Part shown: piece by piece, positions 1 to 5,226 of the stretch | Position numbering within the stretch: position 1 is the first letter of the stretch | How the letters are laid out: each line of letters begins with the position of its first letter | Origin: Planctomycetaceae bacterium | Lineage (GTDB): Bacteria; Planctomycetota; Planctomycetia; Planctomycetales; Planctomycetaceae | Direction: 5' to 3' | NCBI GenBank assembly: GCA_016795125.1 | Contig: JAEUIG010000321.1 | Coordinates: forward strand, 1-5,226 | DNA: 5,226 nucleotides | Notes under the pieces: model-generated | What the model saw: the letters and a program-made list of their open reading frames with translations, nothing else | Database searches by the model: none | Told to the model about the DNA's origin: nothing | Position numbers and translations under genes: made by a program

Positions 1-397
1 GATTGATTCCGCTCGCGGCGGTCGCGGCAGACCCTGCCGCATCCGCGCCGTGCGACTCGAGCGCCGACGTTGCCGGCGCCCCTGGAGAGTGGCGGCCGAT
101 GGAGTCGTGCGCGTCGTTCGACTCCGCCGCATCATCCGCAGCATGTCCGGGCAAGTCGCCGGGTTGATCGCCGTGGACAGGAAAGTCCGCGACCGTGTTT
201 TCGTGTGCATCCTCCGTGGTCGCAGCGGCCGTTGCCGGATGCATGGCCGACTGCAGCCACCACCCAGCGGTCCCGGAGACGAGTACTCCTCCGGCAATCG
301 CTGCGCAGACGGCGATCCGTCGCGCGAGGCTCCGGCGGGAATTGCCGGTGGCCTGCGTCGCTGCACCCGGCCCATCGCTGGTGGGAGCGGACGTCAT
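1..397 (-). CDS. Partial gene for a single-pass membrane-anchored protein of unknown function (N-terminal 132 residues)
   Basis: The frame starts at an ATG (complement of 395-397) and stays open to the window edge, so the C-terminus is missing. This ATG is the only ATG, GTG or TTG between the upstream in-frame stop (complement of 482-484) and the hydrophobic segment, which makes the start fairly secure, although no clear Shine-Dalgarno sequence precedes it. Residues 1-20 are polar. A basic patch RRSLARR (21-27) is followed by a hydrophobic helix, about residues 28-49, ending in GWWLQ. Basic residues before the helix predict an N-in, C-out signal anchor. Residues 51-132 are low complexity, rich in Ala, Asp, His, Gly, Ser and Pro, and look like a flexible linker outside the cytoplasm leading to a domain beyond the window. 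I recognise no family. The gene is divergent from flgM, so a link to motility is possible but inferred only from position. The overlapping plus-strand frames look like shadows of it. Confidence 0.72.
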   Translation of the reverse strand, partial: MTSAPTSDGPGAATQATGNSRRSLARRIAVCAAIAGGVLVSGTAGWWLQSAMHPATAAATTEDAHENTVADFPVHGDQPGDLPGHAADDAAESNDAHDSIGRHSPGAPATSALESHGADAAGSAATAASGIN

Positions 398-587
398 TGC
401 CGTCTGCCGTGGAATCCGCAGGTTTTTGTGTCGGACCGCAGGGGCTGCGCAGCCGGAAAACTCGGCGCAGCCGTTACAGTCTCATCGTCCGAATGCGGTT
501 CGTCCGTAAAGCCGAAATCACCACGCAAGTTTCTCATCAGTTAGTTCGATGGTGACAACGAGACGCTAGCCTTAGGAGCAGTGCGCA
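398..587. promoter_or_regulatory. Divergent intergenic region between the membrane-protein gene and flgM
   Basis: These 190 bases separate two genes that point away from each other, so promoters for both should lie here. The stretch 500-560 is noticeably richer in A and T than the flanking genes. No confident sigma-70, sigma-28 or sigma-54 pair could be assigned by eye. A GCCGAAAT at 511-518 resembles a sigma-28 -10 element but has no matching -35 at the usual spacing. I see no small gene in it. Confidence 0.45.
574..578 (+). promoter_or_regulatory. Ribosome binding site of flgM
   Basis: AGGAG lies nine bases before the GTG at 588, which is good spacing. It decides the start of flgM, because no ATG is available in that frame nearby. 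A second GTG at 581 is in another frame and too close to the motif. Confidence 0.65.
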
Positions 588-899
588 GTGTTCGTTGGTT
601 CCGCACCCACGTCGAATCCCCAGGGTCCGCATCGTCCGCGCGTTGATGAAACTCGCGGCTCGCGGTCCGGGTTCGGGATCAGCACGAACAATCCGCGTTC
701 AACTTCAGCGGACGATTCAACTTCCGTGTCATCCGGGACTTCCGACGTGGCGCTGCTGCTGGATCGTTTGCGGGCTTTGCCGGAGGTTCGAGCCGACCGG
801 GTCCGCCAGGTCGGCGAGAGATTGGAACAAGGCGCGTATTTGACGCGCGAGGCGGCCGAACAAACGGCTGCTGCCCTGTTGGGGAGCGGCCGAGGCTGA
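588..899 (+). CDS. flgM: FlgM-like anti-sigma-28 factor
   Basis: A 103-residue protein starting with GTG, chosen because AGGAG lies nine bases upstream. Family FlgM proteins bind and inhibit the flagellar sigma factor FliA (sigma-28) in the cytoplasm and are exported through the completed hook-basal body, releasing sigma-28 for late genes. Residues 1-53 are Ser, Thr, Gly, Pro and Arg rich and probably disordered, as is usual for FlgM. Residues 54-98 form the conserved C-terminal region: a helix with LLLDRLRALPEVRADRV, then VGERLEQGAYLTREAAEQ and a final AALL. This matches the FlgM pattern of a helix, a G-x-Y turn and a second helix ending in LL. The length is close to the usual 90-110 residues. 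It sits 173 bases upstream of flagellin, which is the expected context. The N-terminus is not recognisably similar to enteric FlgM, so the call rests on the C-terminal half and the context. Confidence 0.8.
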   Translation: MFVGSAPTSNPQGPHRPRVDETRGSRSGFGISTNNPRSTSADDSTSVSSGTSDVALLLDRLRALPEVRADRVRQVGERLEQGAYLTREAAEQTAAALLGSGRG

Positions 900-906
900 G
901 AAGCAC

Positions 907-932
907 CGGCGTCGATTCCGCAATCGCCGCCG
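907..932 (+). other. Hairpin just downstream of flgM
   Basis: Bases 907-917 can pair with 922-932 to give an 11-position stem with one T-C mismatch (912 with 927) and a four-base CCGC loop. It begins seven bases after the flgM stop codon. There is no T tract after it, so it is not a classical intrinsic terminator. It could protect the flgM 3' end, or contribute to a factor-dependent stop before the flagellin unit. Confidence 0.4.
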
Positions 933-1058
933 CACGCTGCAGCACGAACGACCCCAGTACCCGTCCCGCAGTCTGCCGAAACACTTGAGCTGGCTCGATT
1001 TACCCAGCGCGTCCTCAGCGACGACGTCCAGCCATCAAGCGGCGGCACAGTCACTCCC

Positions 1059-1062
1059 GGAG
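1059..1062 (+). promoter_or_regulatory. Probable ribosome binding site of flagellin
   Basis: GGAG at 1059-1062 lies ten bases before the ATG at 1073. It fits a weak Shine-Dalgarno site and supports this start, which also places the conserved N-terminal helix at residue 1. Confidence 0.5.
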
Positions 1063-1072
1063 TACCTGAATC

Positions 1073-2482
1073 ATGAGTCTGGTGATTGCCAACAACGTGG
1101 CCTCGCTCAACGCCCAGCACAACTTGGGCAAGTCGTCGGGCGCCCTCGCCCAGTCGATCGAGCGGTTGTCGTCCGGTCTGAAGGTGAACCGCGGCGCCGA
1201 CGGCCCTGCGGCCCTCGTCATTTCAGAAAAGCAGCGCGCCCAGATCGCCGGCCTGAACCAGGCCATCCAGAACAGCGAGAAGGCCGTGTCGCTCGTGCAG
1301 ACCGCTGAAGGCGCTCTGACCGAGATCAACAGCCTGCTCCTGAAGGTCCGCAGCCTCGCCCTCGACTCCGCCAACACCGGCGTGAACGACGACGACGCCC
1401 TCGCCGCGAACCAGGCCGAAATCGACAACGCCCTCGACACGATCAACCGTATTGCGAACAACACGCAGTTCGGCACGAAGAAGCTGCTGGACGGCTCGGC
1501 CGGTCTCGCCGTCAACTCGACCGACACCGACGTGACCTACATCAGCTCGACGCAGGCGACCAGCGGCGGCGCCTATGCCGTGGCCATCACGACGGCCGGC
1601 GAACGTGCCAACACGTCCAACGGCACCGCCCAGACGTCCGCTCTGGCGTCCGCGGAAGTGCTGACGGTCAACAGCGTGAACATCAGCCTGAACGCGGGTC
1701 TCACGCAGGCGCAGGTCATCAGCCGCATCAACGAGTTCACCGGCCAGACGGGCGTCGTTGCCGAAAACAACGGCGGCAACACCCGGCTGTACTCGGTGCA
1801 GTTCGGCTCGGCTGCCAGCGTTTCGGTGGTGTCGGACACGGCTGCCGCCGCGAACAGCTCGGGCTTCGGCACGACGCTGGCCACCGACGCGGGCGTGAAC
1901 ATCGCCGGCACGATCGGCGGCGCTGCCGCGACCGGCCTCGGCAACATCCTGACGTCGAGCAGCGGACCGGCGACCGGCCTGGCGCTCCAGCTGGCCTCCG
2001 CTTCGAGCGTGGCGACCGTCACCGGCGCCCAGGGCACGACGACCGTCACCGACCAGTCGCTGCAGTTCCAGATCGGTCCCAACGCGAACCAGACCGCCCG
2101 CGTGGCGATCGATCGCGTCAACCCGACCTCGCTGGGCATCGGCGTCTCCGGCAACCAGTTCGCCAACCTGAACGAGATCACCGTCACGAACTCGTCGGGA
2201 GCCAATGATTCGCTCGAAATCATCGACGAAGCCATTGACCAGGTCACCAACCTCCGCGGCACGCTGGGCGCGTTCCAGGGCAACACCCTGGAATCGACGG
2301 CCAACAACCTGCGGGCGACCCTCGAGAACACGGTCAACGCGGAATCCGTCATCCGTGACACCGACTTCGCCGAGGAAATCGCGACCTTCACGAAGAACCA
2401 GGTTCTCGTCCAGGCCGGCACCACCGTGCTGTCCAACGCGAACCAGATGTCGCAGCAGGTCCTGTCGCTGTTGCGTGGATAA
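1073..2482 (+). CDS. fliC: Flagellin, filament structural protein
   Basis: A 469-residue flagellin, the subunit of the external flagellar filament, secreted through the flagellar type III apparatus. The N-terminal D0/D1 part is about residues 1-142: it opens with MSLVIANNVASLNAQ, continues with RLSSGLKVN, then GADGPAALVISEKQ, and ends in NNTQFGTKKLLDG. The C-terminal D1/D0 part is about 365-469, with NLRATLENTVNAESVIRDTDFAEE and a final VLSLLRG. Both ends are intact. The middle region (143-364) is Ala, Ser, Thr and Gly rich and contains a flagellin IN motif around 197-260, followed by a GVNIAGTIGG segment (about 274-283). The residues that match the enteric TLR5-contact segment are Lys91, Val92, Arg93, Leu95 and Glu116. 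Asn codons are almost all AAC and Ile codons mostly ATC, consistent with high expression. Strong hairpins follow the stop. Transcription by sigma-28 is expected from the family and the adjacent flgM, but no confident promoter was seen. Confidence 0.96.
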   Translation: MSLVIANNVASLNAQHNLGKSSGALAQSIERLSSGLKVNRGADGPAALVISEKQRAQIAGLNQAIQNSEKAVSLVQTAEGALTEINSLLLKVRSLALDSANTGVNDDDALAANQAEIDNALDTINRIANNTQFGTKKLLDGSAGLAVNSTDTDVTYISSTQATSGGAYAVAITTAGERANTSNGTAQTSALASAEVLTVNSVNISLNAGLTQAQVISRINEFTGQTGVVAENNGGNTRLYSVQFGSAASVSVVSDTAAAANSSGFGTTLATDAGVNIAGTIGGAAATGLGNILTSSSGPATGLALQLASASSVATVTGAQGTTTVTDQSLQFQIGPNANQTARVAIDRVNPTSLGIGVSGNQFANLNEITVTNSSGANDSLEIIDEAIDQVTNLRGTLGAFQGNTLESTANNLRATLENTVNAESVIRDTDFAEEIATFTKNQVLVQAGTTVLSNANQMSQQVLSLLRG

Positions 2483-2494
2483 TCGTCCGGATTC

Positions 2495-2530
2495 GCTCCG
2501 GTCCCTCAACGGGGCCGGAGCCGTTTGATT
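2495..2530 (+). terminator. First intrinsic-type terminator after flagellin
   Basis: Twelve bases after the flagellin stop, 2495-2505 pairs with 2511-2521 as an 11-bp stem (one G-T pair) around a five-base TCAAC loop. It is followed by a short, interrupted T stretch (CGTTTGATT), so termination may be partial. Confidence 0.65.
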
Positions 2531-2539
2531 GAGCCCATT

Positions 2540-2585
2540 CCGCGGAGGATGCCGCACGGCGGCGTCCTCCGCGGTTCTTTCCTTT
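2540..2585 (+). terminator. Second, stronger intrinsic terminator after flagellin
   Basis: Bases 2540-2554 pair with 2560-2574 as a 15-bp stem with a single G-T pair and a five-base loop. A pyrimidine tract TTCTTTCCTTTCCC follows at once. This is the best terminator in the window. It has no T tract in the reverse orientation, so it acts on plus-strand transcripts. Together with the first hairpin it separates flagellin from fliD. Confidence 0.75.
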
Positions 2586-2600
2586 CCCGGCCCTCCGGGA
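2585..2600 (+). other. Short third hairpin upstream of fliD
   Basis: TCCCGG (2585-2590) pairs with CCGGGA (2595-2600) around a four-base CCCT loop. It directly follows the pyrimidine tract of the second terminator and ends 25 bases before the fliD start. It could sit in the fliD leader or extend the terminator structure. Confidence 0.35.
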
Positions 2601-2625
2601 TTCGATCGGTCACTAAGCGACGGCT

Positions 2626-4632
2626 ATGGCCACCACAATCGACGGTCTGGTCACGGGCATCGACTCGGCAAAGATCATTGAAGGCCTGCTGTCCATTCAG
2701 CAGCGCCAGATCGATTCGCTCACGCAGAAGAAGCAGCTCGCGCTCGGCAAGAAGACCGCTGTCGCCGGCATCGAAGCCCGGATGCTCAGCTTCCGGTCGA
2801 CCGCCGCCACGCTGGCGCGCACGCAGAATTCGGTCTTCGAAACCAAGCAGGTCGCGTTGAGCCAGGAAGGCTTCCTGTCCGCGACGGCCACGAACAAGGC
2901 TGCGGCCGGAGTCTATCAGCTCCGCGTGAACTCGCTGGCCAGCGCCCACTCGATCGCGGCTCAGGGTTACGCCGACGTCGATTCCGCGGTCACCTCCGGC
3001 ACGCTTGAACTGCGCGTGGGGGCCGGGCCGGTGACGACGATCACGGTCGACTCCACGAACAACACGCTGCAGGGAGTCGCCGACGCCATCAACGACTCCG
3101 ACGCGGGGATCACAGCGGTGATTGTCCGCGACGGCGCTGCGGGCAGCACGCCGCACCGGATGATCCTGACCTCCAAGACCAGCGGTCTGTCGAACGAGAT
3201 TTCACTCACCAACAATCTCGCGGCCACGGCCGGCGACGCGACGCGGCTGGAGTTCGACCTGGACAACCCGCTGGAAGCGGCTGCCGACGCATCGGTCTCT
3301 CTCGGCTCCGGGCCGGGGGCCATCACGATCACCAGCGACACCAACCGCATCGACAATGCTCTGGGGGGTGTCACTCTCGACCTGCTGAAGGCCGATCCCG
3401 GGCAGCCGATCGCGCTGACCGTCTCGCAGGATGCCGAGCCGGCGACAGAGGCCGTCCAGAAGTTCGTGGACGACTTCAACGGCCTGATGGAGTACATCGA
3501 TCAGCAGACCCGCTACGACAAGGAATCGGACACTGCCGGGATTCTGCTCGGGAACCGCGCGGTCATCCAGTTGCAGGAAGACGTCCGCAGCGCCGTTCTC
3601 GACGTGGTGCCCGGCGCGGGCAGCCTCAATCGATTGTCGGCGATCGGCATCACGGTGACCGACAAGGGCCGGCTGGAACTCAATTCCACCAAGCTGACCG
3701 ACGTCCTCAGCGGGCGCGTCGCGGGCGTGTCGCCGAGTGATGCGATCAAGCTGTTCTCATTCACGGGGGACAGCACGCACCCGCAGGTGCAGTTCCTGCT
3801 GGGCAGCTCGCGGACGAAGTCCGGCACGACGCCGTACGGGGTCGACATCATCCAGGCGCCGGAGCAGGCATCGATCACAGCGACCTCCGCGCTCGCCGAT
3901 TCCATCGTGATCGACGGCTCGAACAACACGTTCTCCCTCAATGTCGACGGCGCGGAGCTGGACAATCTGGTCCTCGCCGCAGGCACATACACGCGTGCGG
4001 CGCTGGCGGAGCACCTGCAGGCCGTCATCAACTCCAGTCCCGACCTGGGTGGTCGTTCGGTCAACGTCGGTCTCACGGCGAACGCCCTGCGGATCACTTC
4101 GGAAGCGTACGGAGCGACGTCGCAGATCAGCAGCCTCGCAGGGACGGCACTGGCCGCACTGGGATTCTCGGGGAGCGAGTCGGACAACGGGGTCGACGTT
4201 GCGGGCACATTCATCATCAATGGCGAGACGGAAACGGCCATCGGCCGCGGTCGCGTGCTGACCGGCGACTCCGAGAATGAAAATACCGCGGACCTGCAGG
4301 TCCGCGTGTCCCTCACTGCTTCCCAGATCGTCGCCGGTCAGGAAGCAAGTTTGACGGTTACGCGAGGCGTGGCGTCGCGGCTCGATCAGGTCCTCGGAAC
4401 CTTGCTGGATTCCACCACCGGGCGCGTCAAGCAGGTGGACGATCGCTTCGATGAGGAAGCGGAAGACATTCAGAAAGTCATCGACCGACAGAAAACGCGG
4501 TTCGACGCGCAGCAGGAATCGCTGCTCAAGCAGTTTCAGGCGCTCGAAACCGCCGTCAGCCAGCTGAAGACGACCAGCAGTTTCCTGAGCTCCCAACTGT
4601 CCGGCGTTAACAACCTCAAGTCCACCACGTAG
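2626..4632 (+). CDS. fliD: FliD, flagellar filament cap (hook-associated protein 2)
   Basis: A 668-residue FliD, which forms the cap at the distal tip of the filament and guides insertion of flagellin subunits. The FliD N-terminal domain spans about residues 1-105 and opens with MATTIDGLVTGIDSAKIIEG; a flagellin IN motif follows at about 136-200; the FliD C-terminal domain runs from about 230 to the end. That domain is interrupted at roughly 385-565 by an inserted beta-rich region, where NTFSLNVDGAEL, TYTRAALAEHLQAVIN and NGVDVAGTF can be seen. The end, about 580-660, is heptad-like and helical (QVDDRFDEEAEDIQKVIDRQ), the coiled-coil leg that enters the filament. Enteric FliD is about 470 residues, so the extra length comes mainly from the insert. 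No Shine-Dalgarno sequence is visible before the ATG, but this start gives the expected N-terminus. The gene lies 143 bases after flagellin, behind terminators, so it needs its own promoter or read-through. Confidence 0.95.
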   Translation: MATTIDGLVTGIDSAKIIEGLLSIQQRQIDSLTQKKQLALGKKTAVAGIEARMLSFRSTAATLARTQNSVFETKQVALSQEGFLSATATNKAAAGVYQLRVNSLASAHSIAAQGYADVDSAVTSGTLELRVGAGPVTTITVDSTNNTLQGVADAINDSDAGITAVIVRDGAAGSTPHRMILTSKTSGLSNEISLTNNLAATAGDATRLEFDLDNPLEAAADASVSLGSGPGAITITSDTNRIDNALGGVTLDLLKADPGQPIALTVSQDAEPATEAVQKFVDDFNGLMEYIDQQTRYDKESDTAGILLGNRAVIQLQEDVRSAVLDVVPGAGSLNRLSAIGITVTDKGRLELNSTKLTDVLSGRVAGVSPSDAIKLFSFTGDSTHPQVQFLLGSSRTKSGTTPYGVDIIQAPEQASITATSALADSIVIDGSNNTFSLNVDGAELDNLVLAAGTYTRAALAEHLQAVINSSPDLGGRSVNVGLTANALRITSEAYGATSQISSLAGTALAALGFSGSESDNGVDVAGTFIINGETETAIGRGRVLTGDSENENTADLQVRVSLTASQIVAGQEASLTVTRGVASRLDQVLGTLLDSTTGRVKQVDDRFDEEAEDIQKVIDRQKTRFDAQQESLLKQFQALETAVSQLKTTSSFLSSQLSGVNNLKSTT

Positions 4633-4684
4633 TGCCGCGGCTCGCCGAACGGGGGCCGCCCACCCCTTCGAGCAACCTCACCTG

Positions 4685-5098
4685 ATGTCGCCGCACTTTT
4701 CTTACCAGCGCAACGCCGCTTCTGCCTGGACCCGCATCGACCTGCTGCTGACCGTCTACGACGTCGGCATCCAGACGGCCCATGGGGCGCTGAACGCGCT
4801 GGCTCAGGGGGACGACGACGGCGTCACCCGGCAACGCCTCAAGTTCTATCGCGTGCTGATGCAGATTCTCGACGGACTCGACACCAAGTACGAGACGACG
4901 CAGAACATTCAGCGGTTGACGCTGTACATGTTCGATCGCGCGAGCAAGGGCCGCCCGGCGGACTGGCAGGCGGTTCTGAAGGTGCTCAACATTCTGCGGG
5001 AAGGCTTCGGCGCGATTCGCGACCAGGCGGTCGAACTGGAGTCTCGCGGCGTCGTCCCTGCGGTCGATGCCGCCTCCGCCGTCAACGTCTCCGTCTGA
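4685..5098 (+). CDS. fliS: FliS-like flagellin export chaperone
   Basis: A 137-residue helical cytoplasmic protein of the FliS family, which binds the C-terminal D0 helix of flagellin, prevents early polymerisation and delivers it to the export gate. Family features are visible in order: YQRN (7-10) near the N-terminus; LLLTVYDVGIQTAHGAL (20-36), equivalent to the LLxMLYDGAI helix; FYRVLMQILDGLD (54-66); LTLYMFDRASKGR (78-90), equivalent to the LYxYM segment; and WQAVLKVLNILREGF (94-108), equivalent to the final helix. The sequence is divergent: the usual GGEIA stretch before LYxYM is replaced by TTQNIQR. The last 17 residues form a variable tail. It starts 52 bases after fliD and the two are probably co-transcribed. 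No ribosome binding site is visible. The position after flagellin and fliD strongly supports the call. Confidence 0.88.
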   Translation: MSPHFSYQRNAASAWTRIDLLLTVYDVGIQTAHGALNALAQGDDDGVTRQRLKFYRVLMQILDGLDTKYETTQNIQRLTLYMFDRASKGRPADWQAVLKVLNILREGFGAIRDQAVELESRGVVPAVDAASAVNVSV

Positions 5099-5130
5099 GC
5101 GTAACTGTGTTCAGCCTGACGTTCGACCTG

Positions 5131-5171
5131 TCCCCCCTATTCCCCCCGGGAGAGGGGCCGGGGGTGAGGTC
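5131..5171. repeat. C/G-tract inverted element after fliS, possible interspersed repeat or transcript end
   Basis: The segment holds CCCCCC twice, then 5143-5149 pairs with 5158-5164 as a 7-bp stem around an eight-base GAGAGGGG loop, followed by TGAGGTC. Its low-complexity composition differs from the coding sequence before it. On the minus strand it reads as CTCACCCCCGGCCCCTCTCCC, a type of sequence that recurs as an extragenic repeat in many GC-rich genomes. With one copy in the window, repetition cannot be shown here. It lies 33 bases after the fliS stop and could also stabilise or end the mRNA. Confidence 0.45.
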
Positions 5172-5177
5172 AAATCC

Positions 5178-5199
5178 ACGCGCCGCTCACGACGCGCGT
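5178..5199. repeat. Small inverted repeat near the right edge
   Basis: ACGCGC (5178-5183) and GCGCGT (5194-5199) form a 6-bp stem around ten bases. No T tract follows. It may be part of the same extragenic element as the preceding C/G-tract hairpin, or be chance in a GC-rich stretch. Confidence 0.25.
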
Positions 5200-5226
5200 C
5201 GATAGCCTCGTCGCCACGCCCATCCC

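Noticed and set aside
507..518. TAAA followed by GCCGAAAT upstream of flgM as a sigma-28 promoter
   Set aside because: The two elements touch each other, whereas sigma-28 promoters need about 15 bases between them.
50..555. Three overlapping plus-strand reading frames of 104-164 codons
   Set aside because: They are Arg/Ser/Pro-rich with no recognisable domain, and overlap the minus-strand frame that has a coherent transmembrane protein. They look like shadows in GC-rich sequence.
975..982. GCCGAAAC as a sigma-28 -10 element for flagellin
   Set aside because: It resembles GCCGATAA and lies 91 bases before the ATG, but the -35 position (AGTA at 956-959) does not match TAAA. GCCGAAA also occurs inside coding sequence as Ala-Glu codons, so it is not specific enough.
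572..1120. Minus-strand reading frame of 182 codons over flgM and the flagellin leader
   Set aside because: It overlaps all of flgM and the start of flagellin, both well supported, and its translation shows no domain-like pattern.
985..1308. Plus-strand reading frame of 107 codons overlapping the flagellin start
   Set aside because: It lies mostly inside flagellin in another frame and shows no domain.
1223..2557. Minus-strand reading frame of 444 codons opposite flagellin
   Set aside because: It is long because the strong third-position G/C bias of flagellin removes stops on the opposite strand. The product is Arg/Gly/Val/Asp-rich without a fold-like pattern, and it runs across the terminators.
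3757..4596. Minus-strand reading frame of 279 codons opposite fliD
   Set aside because: It is the antisense shadow of a high-GC gene with clear FliD domains; composition is Arg-rich and no domain is recognised.
4633..4684. Possible GCGGC/GCCGC hairpin between fliD and fliS
   Set aside because: Only five pairs with a long loop and no T tract. It is expected by chance at this GC content.

Overview
This is a high-GC bacterial chromosomal segment carrying a late flagellar (filament assembly) gene cluster. The plus strand encodes, in order, a FlgM-type anti-sigma-28 factor (588-899), flagellin (1073-2482), the filament cap protein FliD (2626-4632) and the flagellin chaperone FliS (4685-5098). The style of the flagellin (a 'GADGPAALVISEKQ' motif in the N-terminal D1 helix, a flagellin IN motif in the middle domain), the long FliD with an inserted domain, and the weak or absent Shine-Dalgarno sites before fliD and fliS suggest a member of the Planctomycetota. 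That assignment comes from pattern recognition and was not checked by a search.

Left edge (1-397): an open reading frame on the minus strand starts at 397 and runs off the window without a stop. Its 132 visible residues show a short cytoplasmic head, one transmembrane helix and a low-complexity extracytoplasmic stretch. It is transcribed divergently from flgM across a 190-base intergenic region (398-587) that presumably holds both promoters.

Middle (900-2625): 173 bases separate flgM from flagellin and contain a near-perfect hairpin just after flgM and the flagellin ribosome binding site. After flagellin come three consecutive hairpins (2495-2600), two of which look like tandem intrinsic terminators. 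They probably uncouple very high flagellin expression from the lower level needed for the cap protein.

Right (2626-5226): fliD and fliS are 52 bases apart and look co-transcribed. After fliS the last 128 bases hold no convincing gene. They contain a C/G-tract inverted element that resembles an interspersed extragenic repeat and may also end the transcript.

Functionally, FlgM holds sigma-28 inactive until the hook is finished and FlgM is exported. Sigma-28 then drives filament genes; FliS keeps flagellin unfolded for export and FliD caps the growing filament. No defence system, mobile element, CRISPR array, tRNA or rRNA was seen. The least explained item is the divergent membrane protein at the left edge.
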